Below are positions 14,786 to 23,952 of a DNA stretch of 64,000 nucleotides, one piece after another (position 1 is the stretch's first letter; the number at the start of each line of letters is the position of its first letter). The stretch is from contig NZ_BNED01000005.1 of assembly GCF_016755875.1 (NCBI RefSeq), forward strand, positions 62,001 through 126,000, written 5' to 3'. Under the pieces are notes generated by a model. The model did no database searches. It was given only the letters and a program-made list of their open reading frames with translations, and was not told the DNA's origin. Made by a program: the position numbers and the translations under genes. The stretch comes from Streptomyces spororaveus (GTDB lineage Bacteria; Actinomycetota; Actinomycetes; Streptomycetales; Streptomycetaceae).

Positions 14786-16153
14786 TTGCGTCGTATCGCT
14801 GTCGCTGTGACCCTGCTGACCGCCCTCTCCTGCGGTTCCTTCGTGGGCTCGCAGGCCGTCTCGGCCGCGAGCGCGTCGGCGGGCGGCGGCGGCCGGGGTA
14901 CCAACATCCTGGTCGTCGGCATCGACAGCCGCGCCGGGCTCTCCGCCGCCGAGAAGCGGCGGCTCCACGTGGGCGGCAAGGGGTGCAACTGCACCGACGT
15001 GATGATGCTCGTCCACCTGTCCCGGAACCGGCAGCGCGCGAGCATCGTCTCCATCCCCCGCGACTCGTACGTCGAGTACGCGGGCACCACCGCCGGCGCC
15101 CCGGCACGCAAGGGCAAGATCAACAGTGCGTTCGCGCTCGGCGGCGGCCCGCTCACCGTGGCCACCGTGGAGAAGGCCACCGGCCTCCGCATCGACCACT
15201 ACCTGCAGACCGATTTCACGGGCTTCGAGCGGACGGTGAACAACCTCGGCGGTGCCACCGTGTGCACCGACACGCCGCTCAAGGACGAGAACTCCGGGCT
15301 CGACATCGGCGCGGGCCGCCATCTCGCCGACGGAAACCGGGCTCTGCGCTACGTCCGGGCCCGGCACGTCAACCTCCGCCCCGGCGACCTGGGCCGGGTC
15401 CGCCGCCAGCAGCGCGTGGTCAACGACCTGCTGGCCCGGCTCACCGCGGAGGGCGCACTGGCCGGCCCGATCAGCACGGCGCGGACCGTGCGCACCCTGC
15501 TGAAGACCGTACGCACCGACGCACGGACCGGCCTGGACGACCTGGTGCGTATCGGCTGGGCCCTCGGCCACCTCCGCTCGGACCGGACGGAGTTCGCGAC
15601 CGTCCCCATCCGGCTCTTCGACCACCGCGTACCCGGAGTGGGCTCCACCCTGGTGTGGGACGAGGCCCGCTCGGCCGCACTGTGGGACGCGCTCGGCGCG
15701 GACCGCCCGATCACGGGCGACACCCGAATCCAGCCCGTCGCGGAGAACCCGGCCCCGACCGACCCGGCCCGGTTCACCGTGCACGTGGACGACGCCGACG
15801 TCGCCGCCGCCCTGCGCGGCAACGGGTTCGTCGTCACCGACACCTCGGCGGCCGCACCGCCCGCGCGACCGGCGGGCCCGCCGGTCGTCCGGTACGCCCC
15901 GGGCCAGGAGGAGAACGCGGCGACCGTCGCGGCCGCGCTGCCCGGCGCCCGCCTGCGGAGCGACCCGGAGCTCGACGGGTTCGTCGAGGTCGCCGTCGGC
16001 TCCCGGCCCGTCCAGGTCAAGGCCGTCACCTTCGACCGCAACGTGGCCGACGGCGCCCCCGTCACCGCCGAGCGGCTCCGCTGCGCCGAAGCCCCGGTGG
16101 CGGCGGGGGCCGCGCGGCCGGGGAGCGCCGTACCGCCGTCCGGGCGACGATGA
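14786..16153 (+). CDS. LytR-CpsA-Psr (LCP) family cell-wall ligase with LytR_C domain
   Basis: LCP proteins transfer lipid-linked glycopolymers to peptidoglycan outside the membrane. The LCP domain shows TNILVVGIDSRAG, DVMMLVHLS, VSIPRDSYVEY and the late ALRYVRARH, with the conserved Asp and Arg residues. The C-terminal quarter (FTVHVDDADVAAAL ... FVEVAVG) matches the LytR_C extension. The best start is TTG at 14786, with GGGGA at 14775-14779. It gives 455 aa beginning with a clean signal sequence (RRIAVAVTLLTALSCGSF) that ends near SQAVSA. No nearer ATG or GTG gives this. Isolated gene. Confidence 0.85.
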   Translation: MRRIAVAVTLLTALSCGSFVGSQAVSAASASAGGGGRGTNILVVGIDSRAGLSAAEKRRLHVGGKGCNCTDVMMLVHLSRNRQRASIVSIPRDSYVEYAGTTAGAPARKGKINSAFALGGGPLTVATVEKATGLRIDHYLQTDFTGFERTVNNLGGATVCTDTPLKDENSGLDIGAGRHLADGNRALRYVRARHVNLRPGDLGRVRRQQRVVNDLLARLTAEGALAGPISTARTVRTLLKTVRTDARTGLDDLVRIGWALGHLRSDRTEFATVPIRLFDHRVPGVGSTLVWDEARSAALWDALGADRPITGDTRIQPVAENPAPTDPARFTVHVDDADVAAALRGNGFVVTDTSAAAPPARPAGPPVVRYAPGQEENAATVAAALPGARLRSDPELDGFVEVAVGSRPVQVKAVTFDRNVADGAPVTAERLRCAEAPVAAGAARPGSAVPPSGRR

Positions 16154-16346
16154 GAGATGCGGACCACGCACAACCGCGGGCCGCGCCGGGTGAGCGGAGG
16201 CAGGAGCGCACCGCGGCGCGGCCTGGGCGCCGGACGGACGGTGGCACCCACCGAGCCGGTGGCAGCCCCCACCCCGGGGGGACACACCGCCGGGGTGGGA
16301 CCGCCGCGGCGCGAGGCCGGGACCGCCCCCGAGGAGCGGGTGCAGG

Positions 16347-18434
16347 ATGCATGAGGAGATGCCGCTCGACGACCTGATCAGCAGCGCCGCCCAGGATGCC
16401 GGAGGATGGCTGGGCGCCCTGCCGGTCGCGCTCGTGGCCACCAGCAGCGACGGGATGATCGTGCGCTGGAACCACGGCGCACAGCAGCTCCTCGGCTACG
16501 CACCGCCCGAGGTACTGGGGCGGCACATCTCCGACCTCCTCCACCCGGGAGCCGATCGCAGCCTGGGCCGGTCCCTGTGGGAGACGGCCGCCACCGGGCG
16601 CGGGGTCATGGGCACGGTCACCGCCTGGCACAGCCAGGGGCACCCGCTGGAGCTGGAGATCTGGGCCTGCCCGGTCCCGGACCGCCGCCACGGGGCCTCG
16701 GCCGTGCTGGTCTTCGCCGCCGACGCGCACGCGGCCCGCCGTATCCGGGGCTCCTCGGCCGTCTGGGACGGGCTGTTCGCACGCTCGCCGGTCGGGATCG
16801 GGGTCCTCGACACGCAACTGCGGTTCCTCCAGGTCAACCCGGCCCTGGAAGCGATGAACGGCCTCGCCGAGTCCGCCCATGTGGGGCGGCGGCTGGCCGA
16901 GTTGCTGCCCGAGGTGAACGCCGACCAGATGGAAGAGGCGATGCGCGAGGTCCTGGACACGGGTGAGCCCGTCCTCGACCGGCGCCGTACCGGTCGGACC
17001 CCGGCCGACCCGGACCACGACCACGTGTGGTCGTGCTCGTACGTACGCGTCGAGGACCCCGGCGGCCGGCCGATCGGCGTGATCGCCTCGCTCCTCGACA
17101 TCACCGTGCAGCAGCGTGACCACACCGAGGCCGAAGCGGGCCGCCGCCGCCTCGCCCTGCTCAGCGAGGCGAGCTCCCGTATCGGCGCCAGCCTCGACCT
17201 GGAACGCACGGCGCAGGAACTCGCCGATCTCGCCGTCCCGCACCTCGCGAGTGCCGTCACGGTCGACGTCCTGGATTCCCTGGCCCGCGGCATCGAGCCG
17301 GGCACGGGCCTGTCCGGGGGCGTCGCCCTGCGCCGTCTGGGCAAGGCTCCGCTGACCGGCTCCGCCGTCACCCAGTCCCTGGCGCCCCTGGGCCGGACCC
17401 TCATCTTCCCCACGACCGCGCCCTACACCCAGGCCCTCGCGGCCCGCCAGTCGTTCCTGATCGCCCACCTCGACGAACGGTCCGTCGCCCCCGCGGCCCG
17501 GCACTCCCCCAAACCGGCCCAGCTCCTGGAGCTGGGAGTGCACTCGTTCATGATGACCCCGCTGATCGCCCGCGACATGGTCCTCGGCGTCGCCACCTTC
17601 TACCGCACCGGGCACACCGGCCCCTTCGGGTCCGACGACGTCACCCTTGCCACTGAGCTGGCGGCCCGTGCCGCCATCAGCATCGACAACGCGCGCCTCT
17701 ACCACCACGAGCACGAGACCGCGGTCGTCCTCCAGCGCAGCATGCTCCCCCAGCACATCACCCCGCCGCCCGGTATCGAGATCGCCCACCGCTACCTGCC
17801 GGCCAGCGATGTCAACGAGGTGGGCGGGGACTGGTACGACGTGCTCCCCCTCAGCGGAGGCCGGGCCGCGCTCCTCATCGGCGACGTCATGGGCCACGGC
17901 ATCGCGGCCGCCGCCGTGATGGGACGCCTCTCCGCGACGGTCCGCGCCCTCGGCCGCCTCGACATGCCTCCCACCGCCCTGCTGCACCAGCTCGAAGCCA
18001 CCCTCGCGGACCTGTCCGACCCGATGCTCGCGACCTTCCTGTACGTGGTCTGCGACCCCGCCACCGGCCACTGCACGGTCACGCGCGCCGGACACCCGCC
18101 CCCGGCCGTGGTCCAGCCCGACGGTACCGTCTACCTCGTCAAGACCCCGCCGGGCGTCCCGCTGGGCGTCGGCGGCATCTCCTTCACCACCACGGACATC
18201 GCCCTTCCGCCCGGCAGCACCCTCGTCCTGTACACCGACGGGCTCATCGAGGCGCGCCGCCGTGACATCGACGAACGTCTGGGCGAGCTGACCGGTCTGC
18301 TCGCCACGCCCCAGCAGTCGCTCGACCACCTCTGCGACTCGCTCATCGCCCATCTGGTCCCCGCCTCCGCCGACGACGACATCGCCCTCCTCGCGGCCCG
18401 CATCGGCGGGCCCGCCCACCAGCCGCCCGTCTGA
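16347..18434 (+). CDS. PAS-PAS-GAF-SpoIIE (PP2C) phosphatase
   Basis: This 695-aa cytoplasmic signalling phosphatase of the streptomycete anti-anti-sigma type has a PAS domain at about 15-120 (GMIVRWNHGAQQLLGY), a second PAS at about 140-255 (FARSPVGIGVLDTQLRFLQVN), a GAF at about 270-440 (LLSEASSRIGASLDLERTA ... MTPLIARDMVLGVATFY), and a PP2C/SpoIIE domain at about 460-690 (EVGGDWYDVLPL, IGDVMGHGI, YTDGLIEARR, DDDIALLAAR with the metal-binding Asp residues). There is no C-terminal ATPase module, unlike the second phosphatase at 26949. It probably dephosphorylates an anti-sigma-factor antagonist encoded elsewhere. Confidence 0.9.
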   Translation: MHEEMPLDDLISSAAQDAGGWLGALPVALVATSSDGMIVRWNHGAQQLLGYAPPEVLGRHISDLLHPGADRSLGRSLWETAATGRGVMGTVTAWHSQGHPLELEIWACPVPDRRHGASAVLVFAADAHAARRIRGSSAVWDGLFARSPVGIGVLDTQLRFLQVNPALEAMNGLAESAHVGRRLAELLPEVNADQMEEAMREVLDTGEPVLDRRRTGRTPADPDHDHVWSCSYVRVEDPGGRPIGVIASLLDITVQQRDHTEAEAGRRRLALLSEASSRIGASLDLERTAQELADLAVPHLASAVTVDVLDSLARGIEPGTGLSGGVALRRLGKAPLTGSAVTQSLAPLGRTLIFPTTAPYTQALAARQSFLIAHLDERSVAPAARHSPKPAQLLELGVHSFMMTPLIARDMVLGVATFYRTGHTGPFGSDDVTLATELAARAAISIDNARLYHHEHETAVVLQRSMLPQHITPPPGIEIAHRYLPASDVNEVGGDWYDVLPLSGGRAALLIGDVMGHGIAAAAVMGRLSATVRALGRLDMPPTALLHQLEATLADLSDPMLATFLYVVCDPATGHCTVTRAGHPPPAVVQPDGTVYLVKTPPGVPLGVGGISFTTTDIALPPGSTLVLYTDGLIEARRRDIDERLGELTGLLATPQQSLDHLCDSLIAHLVPASADDDIALLAARIGGPAHQPPV

Positions 18435-18544
18435 ATCGGGCCATCGGCCCTCCGGCGCTGTCACCGCACCCGCCCGTCCCCGTACAGTCCGTGATGCCGA
18501 CGCACCCCCGGGCCCGGGCCCGACAGCCGGACAGGAGAAGAGCC

Positions 18545-19870
18545 GTGGCCATCGACGCGAGCAGCGAGCCGTCCGCCCCGCAGCGGTCAGGGACGGGGCG
18601 ACCGCTCCCCGAGGCCGACGCCGGCTGCGTGGAACGGTGGCGCGCCCACCAGGGTGAACTGGTCGACCTGCTGGCCCAGGTAAGGGAACGGCTCGGCGGT
18701 GTCGCCGCGTTCCGTCTCGGGCCGAGCCCCACCGTCCTGGTCACCGGGCCGGAGGCCGTGCAGCACGTACTCGCCCTGCACCCCGACCGGTACGTCAAGC
18801 GCTCCCACCGCGCCCGGCTGCTCATCGGCGACGGGGTGCTCGCCGCGACCGGTGAGGCCTGGAAGCGCCAACGCAAGCTGCTTCAGTCGCAGTTCACCGG
18901 GAAGGGGATGCGCCGCTACGAGGAGCGGATCGCCGGGGCCGCCCGGACCACGGCCGCCCGGTGGGCCGGCCACGCGTGCACCGGGCGGACCTTCGACCTG
19001 GGTGAGGAGATGCGCCGCTTCGCCCTGGACACCATCTGGCGGGCGCTCACCGGGCACCCGCTCGACGACACCACGGCGCACGAACTGACCGCCGTGGCCG
19101 CCGTGGTGGCCGCGCTGCCGACCCTGCCGGCCGACCGGGTGGACGCCCGGGACGCCGTCGCCGACGACCTGGCCAGGATCGACGAGGTCGCCCGGCGGGC
19201 GGTGGCCGCGGCCCGGGAGGGCGCCCCCGGACCCGACGGACCGGGGCTGCTCCAGGTGCTGGTCGACGCCTCCGCCGAGCACCCCGAGTACACCGACCGG
19301 CTGGTGCGGGACGAGCTCGTCACCCTGCTCGTCGCCGGGCACGAGACCACCGCGAGCACACTGACCTGGCTGTACCTGCTTCTCGACCGCCACCCCGCGG
19401 CACGCGAGGCGGCCCTCTCGGCCGGCCCGGAGGGCTCGCCGGAGCGGCGCGAAGCCGTCCAGGCACTGGTCAGCGAGACGCTCAGGCTGTATCCGTCCGC
19501 CTGGATCCTGCCGCGGCACGCCACCGAGGACGAGGTTCTCGCGGGCTACCGGGTCGAGGCGGGCACGGACCTGCTGGTCTGCCCCTACCTCACCCACCGT
19601 GACCCCGAACTGTGGCCGGATCCCGAGCACTTCGACCCCCGGCGCTTCACGGTTCCCGGCGGCCGTCCCACCCGGCCGGGCGCCTACCTCCCGTTCGGGA
19701 TCGGCCCGCGCGCCTGCCTCGGCCAGCAGTTCGCCCTGCGGGAGTCGGTCGCCCTCCTCGAACTCCTGCTGCCCGCCCACGTCCCGTACTTCCGGGCCGT
19801 GCCCACCGGGGCGGCGTACAGCATCACCGTCCGCCCCGACGGCCCGACGCCCGTCACGCTCACCCGCTGA
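18545..19870 (+). CDS. Cytochrome P450
   Basis: This 441-aa P450 has the I-helix LLVAGHETTAST (acid-alcohol pair E-T), the K-helix ExxR in SETLRLYPSA, the FDPRRF meander and the haem loop FGIGPRACLG with Cys391 as thiolate ligand. Overall it looks like the bacterial CYP102/CYP110-like fatty-acid or terpene group rather than the CYP105/107 groups. The GTG at 18545 has AGGAG 8 bp upstream. A -10-like TACAGT at 18483 would give a leader of about 50 nt; an upstream GTG/ATG at 18491-18494 would add 17-18 basic residues. No ferredoxin or biosynthetic neighbour. Confidence 0.9.
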   Translation: MAIDASSEPSAPQRSGTGRPLPEADAGCVERWRAHQGELVDLLAQVRERLGGVAAFRLGPSPTVLVTGPEAVQHVLALHPDRYVKRSHRARLLIGDGVLAATGEAWKRQRKLLQSQFTGKGMRRYEERIAGAARTTAARWAGHACTGRTFDLGEEMRRFALDTIWRALTGHPLDDTTAHELTAVAAVVAALPTLPADRVDARDAVADDLARIDEVARRAVAAAREGAPGPDGPGLLQVLVDASAEHPEYTDRLVRDELVTLLVAGHETTASTLTWLYLLLDRHPAAREAALSAGPEGSPERREAVQALVSETLRLYPSAWILPRHATEDEVLAGYRVEAGTDLLVCPYLTHRDPELWPDPEHFDPRRFTVPGGRPTRPGAYLPFGIGPRACLGQQFALRESVALLELLLPAHVPYFRAVPTGAAYSITVRPDGPTPVTLTR

Positions 19871-19894
19871 GGGGTGGGGGCGCGGCCCGGCCCC

Positions 19895-21295
19895 TCACGG
19901 CCGGAAAGCCTTCGAGGCCGCGCGGCGGATCGCGTCCAGGGTGCGTGACACGTCCTCGTCGGTCGTCGACCAGTTGCTCACCGAGATGCGCATGACACGG
20001 CGGCCGTGCCAGGTGGAGCCGCTGATCCATGCCGTTCCCTCGTCGAGGAGGCGGGCGAGCACCCGGTCGGTGCGGTCGTCGCCGCCGAAGTCGGCGCAGA
20101 CCTGGGTGAAGACCACGTCGTTGAGGACGGTGGCGCCGTCGATGGCACGGATGCCGGTGGCGAAGGTGCGGGCGTGGTGGCACAGCCGGTCCACGAGGTC
20201 GGCCACGCCCTGGCGCCCGAGGGATCTGAGCGCGGCCCATACGGTGAAGGCGCGTCCGCGGCGGGAGAGTTCGGGGACCTTGTCGACGGGGTCACCGTGT
20301 TCGTGCTGGATGAGGTAGTCGCCGCGCAGCCCCATCGCCGACCGCAGTGCGGAGGAGTCGCGGACGACGGCCAGGCCGCAGTCGTAGGGGACGTTCAGGG
20401 TCTTGTGGGCGTCCGTGGCCCAGGAGTCCGCCTGGGCGCAGCCCTCGGCGAGGTGTGCGTGGGCCGGGGACGCCGCCGCCCAGAGTCCGAAGGCTCCGTC
20501 CACGTGCACCCACGCGTCGGCCTCCCGTGCGGCCCGGATCGTCTCGGCGAAGGGGTCGAAGGCGCCGGAGTGGATGTCGCCGGCCTGGAGGATCACGATC
20601 GTGGGGCCGGGTTCGGGACCGGGGCGGGAACCGGGGTGGGCGGCCGCCAGGGTGCGGCTCAGGGCCTCGGGGTCCATGCGTCCCTGATCGTCCGCCGCGA
20701 CGAGTTCGGGCCGGCCGAGCCCGAGGTAGCGCAGGGCGAGGTCGATGGCCATGTGGCGGTCCTGGCCCGCGATGACGCGTACGGGCGGCCCGCCGGCGAG
20801 TCCTTCGTGGGCGACGTTCCAGCCGTTGCGGCGCAGCACCGCGTCGCGCCCGGCGGCGAGGCAGGTGAAGTTCGCCATGGTGGCGCCGGTGGTGAAGCCG
20901 ACGGAGCTCTCGGGCGGGAGGCCGAGCAGGTCGAGCAGCCAGGCGCCGGCGATCTCCTCGGCCGCCGCGTACGCGGGTGAGACGGCGCGCATCACGCTGT
21001 TCTGGTCCCAGGCGCTGACCAGCCAGTCGGCGGCGAGCGCGGCCGGCTCGGTACCGCCGACGACGAAACCGTAGAAGCGGCCGCTGGGGAAGGCGGTGAG
21101 CCCCGGCTCGCAGGCCGTGGCCAGCAGGTCGACCACGTCGGCGGGCGTGCTCGGCGCGTCGGGCAGCTCGGCGCCGAGCGCGCGCACGATCTCGTCGACC
21201 GTGGCGCGGGCGGGAACCGGGCGGTCGGACAGGCTGGCCAGCCAGCGGACGGCATGACCGTGCGCCTGTCTGAGCGCCGCCTCGCGCTCGTCCAT
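19895..21295 (-). CDS. PLP-dependent group II amino-acid decarboxylase-like protein
   Basis: This 466-aa fold-type I PLP enzyme has FTTGATMANFTCL (phosphate-binding region), VHVDGAFGLWAA (the Asp that contacts the pyridine N) and the Schiff-base lysine in WATDAHKTLNVPYDCG. Its closest relatives are aromatic-L-amino-acid, glutamate and tyrosine decarboxylases and the aspartate-aminotransferase-annotated members of the same family. It should act on an L-amino acid to give an amine. The start at 21295 fits the family but has only a GAGGT immediately before it, so it may be leaderless or begin slightly upstream. It converges with the P450 gene, 24 bp between stops. Confidence 0.87.
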   Translation of the reverse strand: MDEREAALRQAHGHAVRWLASLSDRPVPARATVDEIVRALGAELPDAPSTPADVVDLLATACEPGLTAFPSGRFYGFVVGGTEPAALAADWLVSAWDQNSVMRAVSPAYAAAEEIAGAWLLDLLGLPPESSVGFTTGATMANFTCLAAGRDAVLRRNGWNVAHEGLAGGPPVRVIAGQDRHMAIDLALRYLGLGRPELVAADDQGRMDPEALSRTLAAAHPGSRPGPEPGPTIVILQAGDIHSGAFDPFAETIRAAREADAWVHVDGAFGLWAAASPAHAHLAEGCAQADSWATDAHKTLNVPYDCGLAVVRDSSALRSAMGLRGDYLIQHEHGDPVDKVPELSRRGRAFTVWAALRSLGRQGVADLVDRLCHHARTFATGIRAIDGATVLNDVVFTQVCADFGGDDRTDRVLARLLDEGTAWISGSTWHGRRVMRISVSNWSTTDEDVSRTLDAIRRAASKAFRP

Positions 21296-21362
21296 ACCTC
21301 GGACTATGGGACAGACCCCGCCCGCTCGCAAGCGGCGGGCCGGCGGGCGGGCGGGCGCGGGG

Positions 21363-21713
21363 TCAGTGGATGACGCTGAAGCTGCGCCAGGGCAGGCTCA
21401 CGGGGGCCGTGACGTTCGAGAGGGTGGTCGCCACGTAGATCCCGTCGGCCTTGTCGGTCTTCTGGCAGTCCGGCGTCCGGTACAGGACGATGTCGACGAG
21501 GGTGTTGTTCTCGACGTGCGTGGCCCCCTTCGGGATGCCGATCTTGTGGCAGCCGACGACCAGCGTGTTGGAGTAGCTGAGCTCGACCGGTGAGTCGTGG
21601 CCGCGGAAGGTCAGCATGCCGACGGTGCTCCGGCCCAGACCCGAGCAGGCGCTGGCCGTCAGCAGCAGTGCTGCGACGCCCACGATGGTGCTGATACGTC
21701 GGCTGTGGGACAT
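21363..21713 (-). CDS. Small secreted lipoprotein, hypothetical
   Basis: This 116-aa protein has a lipoprotein signal (STIVGVAALLLTASAC, lipobox LTASAC) and a mature domain with two further Cys (VVGCHKIGIPKG, TPDCQKTDK) that could form a disulfide. It is 67 bp downstream of the PLP decarboxylase gene's start on the same strand and downstream of a second lipoprotein gene. No recognised family. Confidence 0.75.
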   Translation of the reverse strand: MSHSRRISTIVGVAALLLTASACSGLGRSTVGMLTFRGHDSPVELSYSNTLVVGCHKIGIPKGATHVENNTLVDIVLYRTPDCQKTDKADGIYVATTLSNVTAPVSLPWRSFSVIH

Positions 21714-21821
21714 GGGCTCGGTCCTCGTCTGTGCGGTGGTGACGGTCCTTGTCCACAGCCTGACCCGGCCGGGCGCGGCCGTCCTCCGTTGCTCGGCCGA
21801 CCGGATGAACCCGGACGTGCC

Positions 21822-21849
21822 GGGACCGTCACCGCGGGCCCGCGGTCCC
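21822..21849 (-). terminator. Terminator hairpin after the DUF4232-like lipoprotein gene
   Basis: GGGACCG (21822-21828) pairs with CGGTCCC (21843-21849), and the loop contains an additional GC-only palindrome. It begins two bases beyond the stop of the leftward gene at 21852. Confidence 0.55.
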
Positions 21850-21851
21850 GT

Positions 21852-22526
21852 CTACAGGCTGAGCGCGTCCTCCGAGTTGTCCATCCAGGCGGTCACGGAG
21901 TTCTTCGAGGGCGAGACGTACAGGCCGGGGGTCGACGCCTTCAGCGGTGTCTGCTTCAGGTCGGACTCGGTGTTCATGGTCAGCGCGATCGAGTTCACGG
22001 ACTTGCCCTTGCCGTCGTTGGCGCCGCCCATGAGCCCGGCGTAGGCCGTCTGGCCCGGTTCCAGCCGGAGCGCGTCCTCGATGCCGGGGGCCGCGCCCCG
22101 TTCCGTGGCCTGGCCGTCCAGGTCGCCGAAGGTGACGATCGGGTGCCCGAGCGCCCTGCACGCCTTGGTGCCCTTGTTGGTGATCTTCAGCAGGTAGCTG
22201 CTGGTCGTGGGCTCGGCCAGGTTCGCCGTGAACGTCACGTCGAGCGTGCTGCACGGGAAGACGTCGTAGTCGGGGTCGGTCGCGCCCGGCTTCGGCGGCT
22301 TCGAGGGGCTCGCGGTCTTCTTCGGCGCCGCGGACTTCGACGGGGTCGCGCCCGGGCCGGCGGTCGCGCTCGCCCCGGGGCCGGCGGTCGCGCTCGCGGT
22401 CGGGCTCGCGCTCGCGCTCGGCGTCCCGGAGCCGCCCGCCGCGCCGTCCTCGGTGGGCCCACAGGCCGTCAGGGCCATTGCGGATACGGCGGCGAGGGCG
22501 ATGACAGCCTTGCGTGCAGTGTTCAT
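21852..22526 (-). CDS. Secreted lipoprotein with DUF4232-like domain
   Basis: This 224-aa protein has a lipoprotein signal (VIALAAVSAMALTAC) and then a low-complexity Ala/Ser/Thr/Pro/Gly linker to about residue 75, including two copies of ASATAGPG. The C-terminal beta-rich domain (FTANLAEPTTSSYLLKITNKG ... AYAGLMGG ... DALSL) looks like the DUF4232 family of streptomycete surface proteins. GGGGGA lies 9 bp before the ATG. Function unknown; surface location is clear. Confidence 0.82.
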   Translation of the reverse strand: MNTARKAVIALAAVSAMALTACGPTEDGAAGGSGTPSASASPTASATAGPGASATAGPGATPSKSAAPKKTASPSKPPKPGATDPDYDVFPCSTLDVTFTANLAEPTTSSYLLKITNKGTKACRALGHPIVTFGDLDGQATERGAAPGIEDALRLEPGQTAYAGLMGGANDGKGKSVNSIALTMNTESDLKQTPLKASTPGLYVSPSKNSVTAWMDNSEDALSL

Positions 22527-22693
22527 GATGGTGGTCCCCCTGGGGAAAGCGCGGAACGCGCCGGGCTGGGCCGAGCTGGTGAGCACCAGCGTCCCGCAGA
22601 AGCTTCACAGCTTGGTGACGGTGTGTCGTCGGATCGACCACGGTCTCGAACGGGGACCGGGCGCGCCCAAGACACCCCCTAGCATCTGGGTCC

Positions 22694-23551
22694 ATGGGGA
22701 CATCGGAGGGGAACGGCCGTGCCGGAGCATGGCACGTGACGATGCGGGCGGGGCGGCGCGGGACCGGTCTGCCGCCGGGCGGCCCGCCCCGGCCCGGGGG
22801 CAGGCCGCTCGCCCGGCGGCAGGACCTGCGCATCCACGGCACCGCCGGGAAGATCAGCTGCGTCGACGACTCGGGCCGTACCCGGTGGACCGCGCTCTGT
22901 TCCGGCATCCCCAACGCCGCCCACGTCTCGGGCGGTCGGGTCCTGGTCACCACGGACTCCCTCGCCTACACGCCCTGGGGCAACCTCGGTCCGGCCCTGC
23001 TGCTCGACCTGGCGGACGGCAGCCGGATCGCCGAACTGCGCGGCGCGCGCGGCGCGGCCCTGGGAGGAGGGCGGTTCGTCCTGGGCCTGGAGGGCTACGA
23101 CGCCTTCGACACCTGGGCGTACGACCGCGAGGGCACCCTGTACGACTCCTGGCGCAGCTACGGGCACTACGTCGTCGGAACCGGCATCCGGGTGGTGGAG
23201 ACCGACCGCAACATCCCCACCGGCAGCCGCGTGGTCCGGCTGTTGCCCGGCGGCGCCGTCGAACGCGGACCGTCGCTCACCGACCCGCAGGTCCCGGCGC
23301 CGCTCGTGCTGCCGGACGGCACCCTGCTCGTTCTCGACGCCGGAGTGCTGCGCGCCGTCAGCCGCCGGCTGGAGGACACGGTCCTCGCCGAGCTGCTGGC
23401 CGTGGACCCCGGTGAGACCTGGCGTCACCACGGCGCGCTGCACCGCACCGGCGACGACGAGATCACCGTGACCATCACCGAACAGGACCCCGACCGGCCC
23501 GCCAGGCACACCTACCAAACCTGGACGGTGACCCTCCGTCCGGGCGGATGA
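22694..23551 (+). CDS. Hypothetical protein with beta-propeller-like repeats
   Basis: This 285-aa protein has a basic Gly/Pro-rich first 45 residues and then short repeated beta-strand units (DDSGRTRWTALCSG, GGRVLVTTDSL, GGGRFVLGLEG, YDREGTLYDSW) like PQQ/WD-type propellers. No signal peptide and no catalytic motif. A TAGCAT -10 box at 22680-22685 ends only 8 bp before the ATG and there is no Shine-Dalgarno sequence, which suggests a leaderless mRNA. Confidence 0.7.
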   Translation: MGTSEGNGRAGAWHVTMRAGRRGTGLPPGGPPRPGGRPLARRQDLRIHGTAGKISCVDDSGRTRWTALCSGIPNAAHVSGGRVLVTTDSLAYTPWGNLGPALLLDLADGSRIAELRGARGAALGGGRFVLGLEGYDAFDTWAYDREGTLYDSWRSYGHYVVGTGIRVVETDRNIPTGSRVVRLLPGGAVERGPSLTDPQVPAPLVLPDGTLLVLDAGVLRAVSRRLEDTVLAELLAVDPGETWRHHGALHRTGDDEITVTITEQDPDRPARHTYQTWTVTLRPGG

Positions 23552-23593
23552 GTCCGCGCCGGCGCGGGTACGGCGAGCCGGCCGGGGAGGCCG

Positions 23594-23830
23594 TCAGCTG
23601 GCCACGACGGTCAGTACGGCCGAGACGACCGTGACCGCGGACGCGGCCACCATCCAGTTCCGGGCCCGGCCCGAGAGCACCGGGATCCCGTCGGGGTCCG
23701 CCTCCTCGGATTCCTCTTCCGGCTCCCGCCGGCGCGGGCAGGACCCGCAGGCCGGATCGTGGACCAGTGTGTCGAGCCAGACGACACCGTCGAGCGGCGC
23801 CCGAGCGAACAGCATCCCGTCAGATTCCAT
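23594..23830 (-). CDS. Small membrane protein with CxxC motif, hypothetical
   Basis: This 78-aa protein has an N-terminal soluble part with HDPACGSCPRR (a CxxC pair that could bind metal), an acidic stretch EPEEESEEADPDG, and a C-terminal membrane segment (NWMVAASAVTVVSAVLTVVAS). It is 92 bp beyond the terminator of the next leftward gene. Small size and lack of homologues known to me leave function open. Confidence 0.55.
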   Translation of the reverse strand: MESDGMLFARAPLDGVVWLDTLVHDPACGSCPRRREPEEESEEADPDGIPVLSGRARNWMVAASAVTVVSAVLTVVAS

Positions 23831-23922
23831 AACCGGACAACGCCATGATCCGCATCAGGCCACTGCCGGAGGCCGGACCGAGGCCCAACCGTTGCCGACC
23901 AGCCGATAGGACAATGAGGTGA

Positions 23923-23946
23923 GCGCACCGGACGGCTCCGGTGCGC
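23923..23946 (-). terminator. Terminator hairpin, 10-bp perfect stem
   Basis: GCGCACCGGA (23923-23932) pairs perfectly with TCCGGTGCGC (23937-23946) around a 4-nt loop. It begins 6 bp after the stop of the leftward membrane-protein gene. Confidence 0.75.
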
Positions 23947-23952
23947 GCCGGG

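Noticed and set aside
16157..16354. A 65-codon plus-strand frame between the LCP and phosphatase genes
   Set aside because: Arg/Pro/Gly-rich, no family pattern, and it overlaps the phosphatase start; not supported as a gene.
16062..18464. An 800-codon minus-strand frame
   Set aside because: Shadow of the PAS-GAF-PP2C phosphatase gene; no motif and no ribosome site.
18491..18544. Upstream start for the P450 gene at 18491/18494
   Set aside because: It would add a short basic extension just after a -10-like box; the GTG at 18545 has a good AGGAG site and fits the family N-terminus better. It remains possible if the transcript is leaderless.
22290..22440. Repetitive DNA that might be a minisatellite
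   Set aside because: It encodes the low-complexity Ala/Ser/Thr/Pro/Gly linker of a surface lipoprotein; a common feature of such proteins.
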